Origin: Nitrososphaerota archaeon
Lineage (GTDB): Archaea > Thermoproteota > Nitrososphaeria > Conexivisphaerales > DTJL01
Direction: 5' to 3'
Length of the DNA stretch: 64,000 bases
Assembly: GCA_021324115.1 (NCBI GenBank)
Contig: JAJPJS010000002.1
Coordinates: 28,613 to 92,612 of the forward strand
Part shown: one piece after another, positions 16,815 through 25,166 of the stretch
Layout: the number at the start of each line of letters is the position of its first letter
Position numbering within the stretch: the first letter of the stretch is position 1
Position numbers and translations under genes: made by a program
Notes under the pieces: generated by a model
Told to the model about the DNA's origin: nothing
What the model saw: only the letters and a program-made list of their open reading frames with translations
The model's database searches: none

Positions 16815-16836
16815 AACTTTAAGGCGATTCATTCAT

Positions 16837-16914
16837 GCGACGATCGTCCAGTCTGGTCTAGGACATCAGCCCTCCAAGCTGGTAACGCGGGTTCAAATCC
16901 CGCTCGTCGCACCA
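16837..16914 (+). tRNA. tRNA-Gly (TCC), intronless
   Basis: Full cloverleaf: acceptor GCGACGA/TCGTCGC, D stem GTCC/GGAC, anticodon stem TCAGC/GCTGG with loop CCTCCAA (anticodon TCC), T stem GCGGG/CCCGC with TTCAAAT loop, discriminator A at 16911 followed by CCA. It is the only tRNA in the window without an intron and the only one with an encoded CCA. Position 33 is C rather than U. An integrated element starts at its 3' end. Confidence 0.93.
16901..16911 (+). repeat. att core within tRNA-Gly (left end)
   Basis: CGCTCGTCGCA forms the 3' acceptor strand and end of the T stem of tRNA-Gly. The identical 11 bp recur in direct orientation at 21179-21189, the expected pattern for integrase-mediated insertion into a tRNA 3' end. 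Confidence 0.6.
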
Positions 16915-16933
16915 TAACTACGGGTCTGCTGCT

Positions 16934-17541
16934 ATGTCTTTTAAGTGGAAAGAATCCATTGGAAGTACGAACCAGATAGCGGACATCCACAGGTACGACC
17001 TGAGGGGCGTAAAGGCATTCTCGCATCTTCAATATTCCAGCATACCCGAAGGCGACAAGAAGAAGATAGCCGAGTTCAGTGACGTGCTAAGGACGCAGTG
17101 GGTAAGCCTCGTAAGGGTTGCGAAGTATGTCTGCACCCTGAACACGCTATCCAGATTCTTGACGGAAGCAGGTTGTTCCAATGGGCTCTGTGGGGCAGAT
17201 AAAAATGACGTAAACATGCTGAGTGCACGGATAAGCCAAAGCACATGCTACACTACTCATACGAAGCGAGACTGCGTGGCCAGCCTGAAGCGATTCTACC
17301 AGTGGCTGAAAGCGCCACCGGATGAATGTTCTGCCTGGAGGAGGCGGCACAGGTACCCTGCAGAAGTCAGGATGTCATCACGAACATGAAACTGAATGAA
17401 AGGGCGATCCTCTCGGACCTGCTTTCTGAGGAAGACGTGAGCGGAATAATGTCGAAGGCCGAAAGCCCCATGGTGAAGGCTTACATTTCCCTCTCGGACG
17501 AAGTTGGACCGAGGGTTGGGGAGACAGGCAGAAAGAAATAG
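16934..17541 (+). pseudogene. Tyrosine recombinase/integrase, frameshifted and truncated
   Basis: The first frame (16934-17389) encodes a SAM-like core-binding domain (QWVSLVRVAKYVCTLNTLSRFL...TKRDCVASLKRFYQWLK). After about 17370 the homology moves to another frame, which continues MKLNERAILSDLLSEEDVSGIM...AYISLSDEVGPRVGE, the start of the catalytic domain including the first catalytic Arg box (PRVGE). The frame then ends at GRKK; the HxxR and Tyr boxes are absent. Richer in G+C than its neighbours. It lies just downstream of tRNA-Gly, pointing away from it, as expected for the integrase of the element. A sequencing error could explain the shift but not the missing C-terminus. Confidence 0.8.
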
Positions 17542-17897
17542 AATATAACAATGATCATAACCTCAAACAATAGAATGTGATTCTTCTTCTCAATTACTGG
17601 TCAAATCGAGCCTCCAAATGACTGGCAGGGGCTAGTGATTCATATCCGGTGTGAGCATCGCTGCGCAAGGTAACCTATGCCATGGAATCTGGGATAGCTG
17701 ATAGGCAGGAAGCAGGTGGCATAGGTGCGAAGAGTGAATATCGAGATAGAAACGACGAGAAGAAAAGAGAGCAGTAGCAACCGGGGCGGAATCGCTTGGA
17801 TGTACAAACAGCGGTGCTTACCCTAGGCAAGCCTCACACTAAAATTTGGTATTCTATTAAAGAAATCCGGTCTATGCATAAACTAGCTTTTCGAAAT
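17542..17897. other. Gene-free stretch inside the integrated element
   Basis: About 355 bp with no convincing ORF. A short open stretch around 17670-17780 (+) encodes a charged peptide (SGIADRQEAGGIGAKSEY) that might be a remnant of a mobile-element protein, but I cannot identify it. Confidence 0.4.
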
Positions 17898-18561
17898 CTA
17901 CGCTACTATGCTGAAATGGGTTATCAGGACGTCACCCCACTCATCTCCACCTACGATCGTGAATACTCCAGTTGAGTTTGTGAATAAGACAGGCTCGAGA
18001 ATCATTGTCTCACTCATTACAGCCCTCTGATTATCATTGTATAAGCCAGACGTTATCCACTGAGCCTCATTACTCTTGGGGGCTGAAAATGTAGTAATTC
18101 GTGGAGTATGGAACTGAAATAGGCGGAGCACTACTGTTTGCTGCTCTAATGTAAAAATTACATTCGTTAGGACCGAAAGTGCTTTGGAGGGGGAAAATGT
18201 GCAAGGGCGTTCCTTTCGAAAAATTGTTTAGGTCATAGTACCCACTTATGACCTCTATCCTGAATACGTCATTCTGGGCGCAATTGAATTCACCTACGGT
18301 GCCGCATTGTTCTACGCACTCGGATTGGTTCGTCAATCTCCAAGCTTGCACCCCTGACACATTGTTGGCCCGCCCCAAGGTGTTAAAAAGATTCAAAGAG
18401 ACGGTGAGATTTTCACCCCATTGTATACTAGATGCATTCAATACTAAAGTGAATTCGAGACCGTTGACCGAAGACGAAGGATGGTTTATGGAAGTGCTGA
18501 CTACAATCGTCCCAGCCGCCACCGCTACCAGCACCAACAGTATTATTACCCTAAGCTTCAA
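17898..18561 (-). pseudogene. Secreted protein with DEWG C-terminus, frameshifted
   Basis: The N-terminal frame (18070-18561) has a signal peptide (LRVIILLVLVAVAAGTIVV) and a beta-rich extracellular domain (FTLVLNASSIQWGENLTVSLNLFNTL). Around 18085-18110 the reading continues in a second frame as APKSNEAQWITSGLY... and ends GVFTIVGGDEWGDVLITHF, which resembles the C-terminus of uncharacterised archaeal secreted proteins. The two pieces share the same DNA at YYIFSP/ITTFSAP, so a one-base shift splits the gene. Four cysteines lie in the N-terminal part. Function unknown. Confidence 0.6.
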
Positions 18562-18626
18562 TCCGAGTTAAAGAGAAATAATGACATTCATTTATTAATA
18601 TCGCGAAAAGCTGTCGCAACGCATGA

Positions 18627-18857
18627 ATTTTCCAAACAACCTGGCTACGCTCGGTCAAGTCTGTAACATGGATACTGTTTGCAAAAGGAATCGTGGAGTT
18701 CCTTTATCAGAATAGTCAATCATCTCTCCACGCGCCGCTTAGAATCGTGCAAAAGACGGGTTTGGCAAGGTCGACCGTGATGATTCACCTTAAACATCTC
18801 GAAAAGAATAGCTTGCTCACTAGTGAGGAAATCCTTCAAAGGAAAGCTGGTGGCTGA
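18627..18857 (+). pseudogene. Winged-helix regulator remnant
   Basis: An open stretch without a start codon encodes WILFAKGIVEFLYQNSQSS followed by PLRIVQKTGLARSTVMIHLKHLEKNSLL, a clear helix-turn-helix/wing pattern of the ArsR/MarR-like type. It stops at TGA 18855; a second frame just downstream (KTFYKSSIKLLEKYEKAK) looks like the rest of the wing and C-terminal helix. No usable start is seen upstream. Interpreted as a decayed transcriptional regulator of the element. Confidence 0.45.
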
Positions 18858-18973
18858 AGACTTTCTACAAGTCTTCAATCAAACTTCTTGAAAAATATGA
18901 AAAGGCCAAATCGGGCCAATTCAGAAATTGCACATCACAGCAGATTCCAAGAAAAGATCTTTATGCGAACACT

Positions 18974-19805
18974 TCAAGATGAACTTTCTGTATCTTCGTT
19001 GGACTGAACTGTGTAGAGGTACATCGAACCGTAGCTTTCACCAAACGCATCTAGCACCTTCTGATAAAGGTTTGAGCTTTCGCCAGTTTGCGTATCTTGA
19101 GTTACGCTCGTCATTAGATTATAATTGCTAACCAAGTCGATGTAACCGTAGAATATATGGGTGTTGTACGGGGTGAAGGTGATATGCTGTCCTCGGTTAA
19201 TCCCCACAAGCACGCCTTCCACATATGTAAATTGATAGATGTTGTTAAAGCCAGAAGGCATCGTACACGAAATGGTCTGTGATTGAAATACTGTGCCATT
19301 ATTCCAATCACCTGCGGCATAATAAAGTTTGAATGTGCTAGTTGATGTGAGAAACAATTCCACGAGGGCGTAGTATCCTACTGTGTTTACATTTGCACTT
19401 GTTTGAGGGACGTAATAACAAGGAGTCTTGTATGTTCCTGTGGCATACACCGAAAGAAAAACATCATTTATCCAATATGGTCCGTATCCTGAATTGAGAG
19501 GATTGATAATAGCCTGAAGCCGTGGACAAGCTTGGTCACCAGAACTGCCAAGGTTGCATCCGTTAGTAATGATATTCAGTTGATACGAATAGCTACTGCT
19601 AAGCGACCCATTGGTACTGAATGTGTGGGTCGTTTCCACAGAAAGGCGTGTCCAAGAGTTGACATCATTATTCTCGTTTATAGATCATATCTGCCGATTC
19701 GGACTTTGTGTCTGAAGCCCTAGCAGTATTCGCGGTCAACATAATGCTATTGACAAGTAGCACTGTGAAGCCAACGAGGATTAGCGTCTTCTTGATTTGA
19801 TTCAA
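18974..19805 (-). pseudogene. Secreted protein, frame broken after the signal peptide
   Basis: A TTG at 19805, preceded by a strong Shine-Dalgarno, opens a signal peptide (NQIKKTLILVGFTVLLVNS...ANTARA) that runs into TAA after about 44 codons. The following frame, open from just upstream of the annotated GTG at 19639, continues as NDVNSWTRLSVETTHTFSTN and a 200-residue Tyr/Asn/Ser/Thr-rich beta-type extracellular domain with paired cysteines. A one-base change near 19670 would join them. The 221-aa ORF alone would lack a secretion signal, so I treat the pair as one broken gene. Function unknown. Confidence 0.55.
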
Positions 19806-19812
19806 GTCAATT

Positions 19813-19820
19813 ACCTCCCT
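19813..19820 (-). promoter_or_regulatory. Shine-Dalgarno AGGGAGGT before the TTG at 19805
   Basis: AGGGAGGT lies 7 bp upstream of TTG 19805 on the minus strand and 1 bp after the neighbouring 192-aa ORF end. It decides the start of the broken secreted-protein gene and implies cotranscription with the 192-aa gene. Confidence 0.6.
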
Positions 19821-19821
19821 G

Positions 19822-20400
19822 TCAAGGTAGTCCACCCTGGTAGTGAATTTCGATAGCGGAGATGTTATAGGACCCAGACTTTGTAATCGGCACTAGCACA
19901 TTGAGTATGCCCTCTAGTTGGGGGATGGCGCTCTTGGGGATTCCATTACATGCAGCAACTTGCCCACTGAAGGCTGCGAATTCCAAATAGGTGTAAGTGA
20001 CATTGCTGACTAACACGCCAGGATTTCCTTTGGCGTTTGCAGTGACCGTCTCATTGTTAGCCCCCATCGGAACTCCCGTGGCGTTGGCGTAAGTGGCAAC
20101 CGTTTCATTCTCAGCGTTGACAAGCAAGTAGTTGAGGCCCTTCTCTGCCGTAATAAAGCTTGGATCTTCCTCGACCTCACGAACTAGGGTATTCGTGGAT
20201 GGAGACAAACCACATGAGCTGCCAGCCTGCTCGACGCCTTTGCCGGAAGTCTGGGCCGATACCCCAGTTTGCTGTTGGAGTTGCGAAATGCTAGATGATG
20301 CACTAGGAGTCGCGAATGAACCGAGATTGAACTCGATGTAAGCGAGTGAAATCAGTAACAATGTACTCAATAGAATGAACCCAAGTACTTTGGTATCCAT
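19822..20400 (-). CDS. Secreted or membrane-anchored protein of unknown function
   Basis: 192 residues beginning with a hydrophobic signal or anchor (VLGFILLSTLLLISLAYIEF, about 5-24), a Ser/Gln-rich linker, then a domain with FITAEKGLNYLLVNAENETVATYANATG and ending NISAIEIHYQGGLP. Two or three cysteines. It is the only apparently intact gene of the integrated element and is followed after a few bases by the broken secreted protein, suggesting a two-gene unit. I do not recognise the family. Confidence 0.6.
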   Translation of the reverse strand: MDTKVLGFILLSTLLLISLAYIEFNLGSFATPSASSSISQLQQQTGVSAQTSGKGVEQAGSSCGLSPSTNTLVREVEEDPSFITAEKGLNYLLVNAENETVATYANATGVPMGANNETVTANAKGNPGVLVSNVTYTYLEFAAFSGQVAACNGIPKSAIPQLEGILNVLVPITKSGSYNISAIEIHYQGGLP

Positions 20401-21178
20401 TTATTTCGGTAGTAATTTTATGATGCGGCATCTTAAAAACTCTCCTATAATTCTGGAGGTCGGACGCGTAATCACTACTTGCTTGGTCGGAATTGCACTG
20501 CCTACAGCTTTCTTCATGCTAATTATTGTCACTGGTTCCTTCTGATTCACCTGAGCAGTTCTTCATGTCTTGTGACTTATCACGCCATAACCCCGGAAAT
20601 ACCTCATAAATCTTGGAGTGCTTTATTCCCTACATGACTCTGCCTCGGCCAAGTGTCTTAGGTTTTGCTGCGTTGTGGATCTTTGTCGGTGTGGGCACAA
20701 GAGGATTCGAATACTTGATTTTTGATTTCTTTCCAGAATTCGAATGACCGTAGACTCTTCAGATGTCTTCGTAGACTCGAGTCTGTTGCACAGCACTTTG
20801 GGGCATACATCGCATGAGCACATTCTCGAGTCCAACCCGACCCGCAACTAGTGCCATGTTCGATTTGAGCTCGGGTTCTGGTCAATGATATTAGACATAT
20901 CCTGTCCGGCTCGAAGTAGAGGCGGAGACTCATTCCATCCACGACCAGTTCGCAAGCTTGATTCGAGAGTAGATGGGTAAGCTAGCATCACGGACTCTGA
21001 CAAAATACCCAACAAGAGGACAGCAGAAAAGCCAAGACGATAATGAATATCTTTTGACGGACATCATTCGAATGGTGACGGTGTGCTTGGCCGGGTTTCT
21101 AAGCATGTTGCATACCACAGAAAGTCAATGAGCGATCTCAACGAACTGACATCGCAACGAACCTATGGTATTGGTGCG
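20401..21178. other. Gene-free right part of the integrated element
   Basis: About 780 bp with only unconvincing ORFs. The minus-strand frames at 20623-20942 are Cys/Arg-rich, overlap each other and match nothing I know, so they look like decayed coding sequence or chance. Ends at the second att copy. Confidence 0.5.
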
Positions 21179-21189
21179 CGCTCGTCGCA
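21179..21189 (+). repeat. att core, right end of element
   Basis: CGCTCGTCGCA, identical to 11 bp at the 3' end of tRNA-Gly (16901-16911) and in the same orientation. By chance such a match within 4.3 kb is very unlikely. It lies just 3' of icd, marking the probable former junction. Confidence 0.6.
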
Positions 21190-21209
21190 TTTGTATCACA
21201 GAAGATTTC

Positions 21210-22433
21210 TTATTTTTGATGCGATTTCCATATACTTTCCAAGTTATTATTATTCAAAGTCTCAATGAGGTAGTCAGTAAATTGGCCAGAAGAGGCTCCG
21301 TCTATTCTCCCAGTAACTTTTAGCTTGGCTTCATATTGACAACAAATATCCAATGCGTGATGCAGTTTGATTGATTTCTCATGGAATCCGATGTGCTCTA
21401 ACATCATGGCGGCTGCGCGCATCAAGCTGCTTGGGTCTGCATAATCACCCCTGCCTTCTTCTATCATTCTTGGAGCGCTACCATGGATCGCTTCGAACAT
21501 GGCATATTTCATTCCGATGTTTGCACTGCCTGCGGTTCCCACTCCTCCCTGGAACTCTGCTGCTTCATCGGTCACTATATCACCATAAAGGTTTGGTAAT
21601 ACGACAACCTTGAAGTCTCTTCTTCGCTTAGGATCTATTAGCTTGGCAGAAAAAACATCAATGTACCAGGAATCCCACTTTACTTCTGGATACTTTTTAG
21701 CAACGTCTCTTGCTGTTTCCAGAAACAGTCCGTCCGTTGTTTTTATAACGTTCGCTTTTGTGACAACTGTTACGTGATTAGCTCCAGTACGTCTCGCATA
21801 ATCGAATGCCATTTCGATTATTCTTTTCGAACCCTGCCTCGTTATCACTTTGAAATCCAGTGCTAAATCTTCAGTCACCATTAAACCCCTGCTTCCCAGG
21901 ATGTACTCACCTTCTGTGTTTTCTCTGAAAAAAGTCCAATCGATTCCCTGTGATGGAACCCTTATTGGTCTAACGTTGGCAAAGAGATCGAACGCCTTTC
22001 TGATTGCGACGTTCGCACTTTCTAGATTAGGGTAGGGTCCTCCTGCTTCAGGTGTAGTGGTTGGCCCCTTTAGAAGAACATGACATTGTCGAAACTCTTG
22101 CATTACGACATCAGGTATTGCTTTCATCTCCTTGATTCTATTCTCTAAGGTGAGACCTTCGATTTCCTTCAAGCTTATCTTCCCCGAATCTAGGTCATCT
22201 CTCAGAAGCATCCTTAGAACGCGCGCAGTTTGTTTCATGATGATTGGGCCGATTCCATCCCCGCCAGCCAGTCCTATAACAATGGGTTTGACTTTGGAAT
22301 AGTCAACGTGACCTTCCTCTCGCTGAATTTTCTTCAGTCTGTCAAACTGTTCTACGAGTATCGAACCTAGGTGATCCTTTGCCTTGTTTATAGTCTCATT
22401 CTCGTTTGGTGCTGTCAACTTAAAACGGTTCAT
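21210..22433 (-). CDS. icd: Isocitrate dehydrogenase (isocitrate/isopropylmalate DH family)
   Basis: 407 residues. Beta-decarboxylating dehydrogenase core: IGLAGGDGIGPIIMKQT near 53-69, substrate-loop LESANVAIRKAFDLFANVRPIR (the S..N..R pattern of isocitrate enzymes), TEGEYILGSRG, and the cofactor end MFEAIHGSAPRMIEEGRGDYADPSSL. The length, the S-x-N-x-x-x-R active site and the extra N-terminal 45 residues favour isocitrate over isopropylmalate dehydrogenase. The NAD versus NADP preference is not obvious to me. TCA-cycle enzyme producing 2-oxoglutarate. Confidence 0.85.
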   Translation of the reverse strand: MNRFKLTAPNENETINKAKDHLGSILVEQFDRLKKIQREEGHVDYSKVKPIVIGLAGGDGIGPIIMKQTARVLRMLLRDDLDSGKISLKEIEGLTLENRIKEMKAIPDVVMQEFRQCHVLLKGPTTTPEAGGPYPNLESANVAIRKAFDLFANVRPIRVPSQGIDWTFFRENTEGEYILGSRGLMVTEDLALDFKVITRQGSKRIIEMAFDYARRTGANHVTVVTKANVIKTTDGLFLETARDVAKKYPEVKWDSWYIDVFSAKLIDPKRRRDFKVVVLPNLYGDIVTDEAAEFQGGVGTAGSANIGMKYAMFEAIHGSAPRMIEEGRGDYADPSSLMRAAAMMLEHIGFHEKSIKLHHALDICCQYEAKLKVTGRIDGASSGQFTDYLIETLNNNNLESIWKSHQK

Positions 22434-22487
22434 TGAGCGTCAAAATTTTGTATTTAAGTCTTGTTTAATGTTTCATGCCTTGGTGTA

Positions 22488-22802
22488 TCATACCAAGAGA
22501 AGTCCCAGCAAGATGTGTATTTCGTCATCGCTACATTCGACTGTTACGTACTCGTTGTTACTTCGGGCCATCTTTACAGCCAATGCATGATAACACATCT
22601 CTGCTTCTCCACGAATTCTTTTAAAGAAGGATTGAGGACAACTACATACGCCTCTATCTGGAAACTGAATATATTCTCCTTCAGACCCAACTACAGTCCA
22701 TAACTCTAAACCGCTTGGATTGAATAAGTGCCTTTTTACTCCCCCCGATGATATTATTTTAGATGTTTTATCCTCAGGTGTAACCTCCTTGTTTTTAGAC
22801 AT
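22488..22802 (-). CDS. SWIM zinc-finger protein
   Basis: 104 residues built around a SWIM motif CSCPQSFFKRIRGEAEMCYHALA (CxC...CxH, about 53-75). SWIM domains bind zinc and act in protein or nucleic-acid contacts; the archaeal stand-alone versions are uncharacterised. The short intergenic spacing of 26 bp to the divergent phosphoesterase suggests a shared promoter region and perhaps a DNA-related role, but that is inference. Confidence 0.75.
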   Translation of the reverse strand: MSKNKEVTPEDKTSKIISSGGVKRHLFNPSGLELWTVVGSEGEYIQFPDRGVCSCPQSFFKRIRGEAEMCYHALAVKMARSNNEYVTVECSDDEIHILLGLLLV

Positions 22803-22828
22803 GATGACCGCATACTTATGATTCTGAG

Positions 22829-23524
22829 TTGCATTTAACCTTCATCGACGGAAAGCCCGCGCTCTTGGTAGTATCAAAGAAAGAAAGGTGGATAGTAATA
22901 TCTGATATTCATATTGGCTTTGCTGTTTTGTCTGGTCTTGGTCATGAATATGATATGGATGAGGCAACAACTATGAGTAGACGCATCATTAAATTGGGCG
23001 AAGATTACAAATGTAATAAGTTGTTGCTCCTTGGAGACCTGAAGCATTCAATTGGTAACCCTACCACCTATGAAAAAAACCAGCTTGAATTGTTTTTCAA
23101 GATTTTGACGGGTAAATTTTACATCTGGATAACCTTGGGCAATCATGATGCTGGGGTGGAAAGTTTTGCTGACAAACGAGTCTTTATAGCAGGCAAGAAT
23201 GGAATCGTATTGGATGATGTTTTATTCTGCCATGGGCACTCTGTGCCTAATGGTTTTCTAAAATATCGTGCGATAGTCATGGGGCATATTCACCCCCATG
23301 CATTGATCGGGGTTGAAAATACGCCTGTTTGGGCCATCTTCGTTAACAAGCATAAAACCAAACCAAACCGAATCGTTGTAGTACCACACTTCAATGATGT
23401 TTTGACTCAGAGAAACTATTCGCCGGGCAATCCAACGACTTTGTCTCCTCTGTTTCGCAAGCTGGATATTACAGAGTTTAGATTAGAGCAAAGGAGCCTA
23501 TTTGGAGAAAAAATCATTGCATAA
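22829..23524 (+). CDS. Calcineurin-like metallophosphoesterase (SbcD-related archaeal type)
   Basis: 231 residues with all five phosphoesterase motifs: SDIHIG (about 26-31), LLGDLKH, LGNHDAG, CHGHS and MGHIHPH. Layout and length match the small archaeal SbcD-related phosphoesterases (TIGR00024 type), which in bacteria and haloarchaea are linked to DNA-repair helicases. Active-site residues are all present, so it is predicted to be an active metal-dependent phosphodiesterase. TTG start at 22829. Confidence 0.85.
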   Translation: MHLTFIDGKPALLVVSKKERWIVISDIHIGFAVLSGLGHEYDMDEATTMSRRIIKLGEDYKCNKLLLLGDLKHSIGNPTTYEKNQLELFFKILTGKFYIWITLGNHDAGVESFADKRVFIAGKNGIVLDDVLFCHGHSVPNGFLKYRAIVMGHIHPHALIGVENTPVWAIFVNKHKTKPNRIVVVPHFNDVLTQRNYSPGNPTTLSPLFRKLDITEFRLEQRSLFGEKIIA

Positions 23525-23573
23525 TCGTTGTCCACATATTAAAGATAAGTACATGAGTTTCACATCCACCTTG

Positions 23574-23664
23574 TGGGGTCGGCCGGATTTGAACCGGCGA
23601 TCTCAAGCGAACTTGCATTTCTGACCCAAGGCTTGAAGCCTAGACCAGACTAGCAGACGACCCC
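23574..23664 (-). tRNA. tRNA-Pro (TGG) with canonical 15-nt intron
   Basis: Acceptor GGGGTCG/CGACCCC, anticodon stem CAAGC/GCTTG, T stem GCCGG/CCGGC with TTCAAAT; discriminator A, CCA not encoded. The loop is enlarged by a 15-nt intron at 37/38 (23610-23624): central helix CTTG/CAAG, bulges GGT and TTC, the canonical BHB geometry; splicing gives loop CTTGGGC with anticodon TGG. The D stem is weak (TGCT/GGCT). Confidence 0.88.
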
Positions 23665-23896
23665 CATTAATTCCGCGTCTTTCAATACACATTTAAGTTT
23701 ATTCTGCACCAGTCCCTCTTCTATTGTATGTCTGAATCTATGCTCATTATATATTAGAAATTTTATATTCCGATTTGCATTTTATACGATGTAAAATTTT
23801 ATGGATGCTGGTGCATCATGCACCAATATCGCCCAAGCACTTCGTAACGATATCAAAGTCAAAAGTTTCTTATGGATTCATCCAGAATTACTGGTA

Positions 23897-24241
23897 CTAT
23901 GAATTATTTTTTGGTATATTGACGAGTATATTTACCGATAAAACCTTGACTTCATAAAGCGTTAAGTTGCCTGTCTTTCTCCAATTACCATACTTTGATG
24001 AGTAAGGGATCCTAGTTGGTTTGCCAGAGATAACATTGAATTCATAACCATGCCAAGGGCATTTGATCGTTAATCCTTTGAGCTCTCCTTCTTGCAAAGG
24101 TCCTCCTTTATGCGGACAAGAAGAGTTGAATGCGAATAACTTCGTTCCGTTCTTGCCTAATACTATTCGAACTCCTGCAATCTCCCTGCAGATCATTTTT
24201 GAATTTTCAAATTCTGAAATCTTGGCTACTCTGAACCACAC
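23897..24241 (-). CDS. Rieske [2Fe-2S] ferredoxin
   Basis: 114 residues with the Rieske cluster motifs SCPHKGG (CxH) and CPWHGYEF (CxxH), 18 residues apart, and the spacing and length of the biphenyl-dioxygenase-type soluble Rieske ferredoxins. No membrane anchor. It could be an electron donor for an oxygenase or reductase; a flavin reductase-like gene lies 1.5 kb away and a Dps-like ferritin immediately upstream. Confidence 0.88.
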   Translation of the reverse strand: MWFRVAKISEFENSKMICREIAGVRIVLGKNGTKLFAFNSSCPHKGGPLQEGELKGLTIKCPWHGYEFNVISGKPTRIPYSSKYGNWRKTGNLTLYEVKVLSVNILVNIPKNNS

Positions 24242-24295
24242 TTGAACGTCGCCTAGGCTTGGTATATAGTTGGTCTGAATAGTTATTATAAAAAT

Positions 24296-24871
24296 TCATT
24301 CAGGGAATCTTTTTGAATGCGGACCCTCACCTGGGAATCTGCGTCTGAAGTGACCAGAAGGTCTACCATACAGTAACTCCAAGAACCACGCTTCGTGTTC
24401 AACCTCTTCTTGCACTATTCTCTGAGCAAGGTCGTATGTACGAGGATCCTTTCCGAGAGTTAGATTACACACTTCTGTCCAGACACGAATTGCGCATTGT
24501 TCTGCTTTGAGTAACACTTCGAGAATTGATTTCGGGTCTTCCCAATTCTTCGGGAGATATGCATCTGGACAAGCGGCCATGTCTGCGAACTTTCTAATAT
24601 CGCTTGGCAAGCGTCCTCCGAGCTCATAAATTCTGGGTGTCATTAGCTCAAAATGCATCCTATCTTCCAATCGTGCGTCCTCGGCTATCTCCTTAAGTCC
24701 CTCACCTTCCATTCCTGTAAGATGCATTCTCAGGATTGTATAGTAATAGTATGTTGTCAATTCTGCAGCAACTCCCCTTACAAGCTTGTCAATCAGTTGA
24801 TCCACATTTACTCCTGCTTTCTCAATTATGTTTCTTCCAACAACTTCTGGTTTACCGCTTTTTTTCGGCAT
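24296..24871 (-). CDS. Dps-like ferritin (DPSL/thioferritin)
   Basis: 191 residues, four-helix ferritin-like fold with iron ligands in [16 protein letters not shown] and [13 protein letters not shown] (ExxH), and the two conserved cysteines in [20 protein letters not shown] that mark the Dps-like/thioferritin branch. Ends with the characteristic [16 protein letters not shown] tail. Forms a 12-mer cage that consumes peroxide and stores iron. Downstream Rieske gene is 54 bp away on the same strand, suggesting a redox-stress pair. Confidence 0.88.
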   Translation of the reverse strand: MPKKSGKPEVVGRNIIEKAGVNVDQLIDKLVRGVAAELTTYYYYTILRMHLTGMEGEGLKEIAEDARLEDRMHFELMTPRIYELGGRLPSDIRKFADMAACPDAYLPKNWEDPKSILEVLLKAEQCAIRVWTEVCNLTLGKDPRTYDLAQRIVQEEVEHEAWFLELLYGRPSGHFRRRFPGEGPHSKRFPE

Positions 24872-24990
24872 AAGATGTGTTAATAGATTGATGACTTAAA
24901 GATTTCTATTATCTATTTTATCATATCTTAGTATGATATCAGTATCCCAGATATGAAAAGTTCGAACATAAATGTCGATAAGGTTGGCAA

Positions 24991-25097
24991 AGCCCCGGGC
25001 GAGATTTGAACTCGCGGTCTCTTCCTCTTTGAGACATGAACTTACCAAGGAAGCGCATTAGACCTCTATGCTACCTCGCCCTTCTGGGTACCGGGGC
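24991..25097 (-). tRNA. tRNA-Thr (GGT) with canonical intron and an extra 5' insertion
   Basis: 3' half: anticodon stem CTTCC/GGAAG, T stem GCGAG/CTCGC, acceptor CCGGGGC, discriminator T (usual for archaeal Thr). A 16-nt intron at 37/38 (25027-25042) has central helix TTGG/TCAA with bulges TAA and AGA; splicing leaves anticodon GGT. The D arm GCAT-AGAGGTCTA-ATGC is complete, but about 17 nt separate it from the 5' acceptor strand GCCCCGG, and a second copy of GCCCCGG lies 11 bp further upstream (to 25108). This is best read as another, non-canonical intron near position 7-9, with possible pairing GCCC/GGGC; the exact junction is unresolved. Confidence 0.8.
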
Positions 25098-25166
25098 AAC
25101 TCCGGGGCTCATCTGCATTTGAACTGTTAGTTTTTAAGACTTTTTACTTTGACGCTTAACAAGTGA

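Larger units (their letters stand above)
16901..21189. mobile_element. Decayed integrated element in the tRNA-Gly 3' end
   Basis: The interval begins in the 3' end of tRNA-Gly and ends with an 11-bp copy of that end (CGCTCGTCGCA) at 21179-21189, 20 bp before the 3' end of icd. Directly after the tRNA comes a frameshifted, truncated tyrosine integrase. The interior holds only secreted-type proteins (two with frameshifts), a helix-turn-helix remnant and long gene-free stretches, in contrast to the tightly packed housekeeping genes on both sides. Together this indicates an old tRNA-targeted insertion of about 4.3 kb that has lost mobility. Its original type (virus, plasmid or ICE) cannot be told. 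Confidence 0.75.

Noticed and set aside
17326-17541. Mobile-element integrase frame break as another mRNA intron
   Set aside because: The two frames meet with a simple one-base shift and no BHB pairing, and the catalytic C-terminus is missing, so it is an ordinary pseudogene.
20623-20942. Cys-rich ORFs on the minus strand as transposase or zinc-finger genes
   Set aside because: Two overlapping frames with no recognisable motif, poor start context and no consistent similarity.
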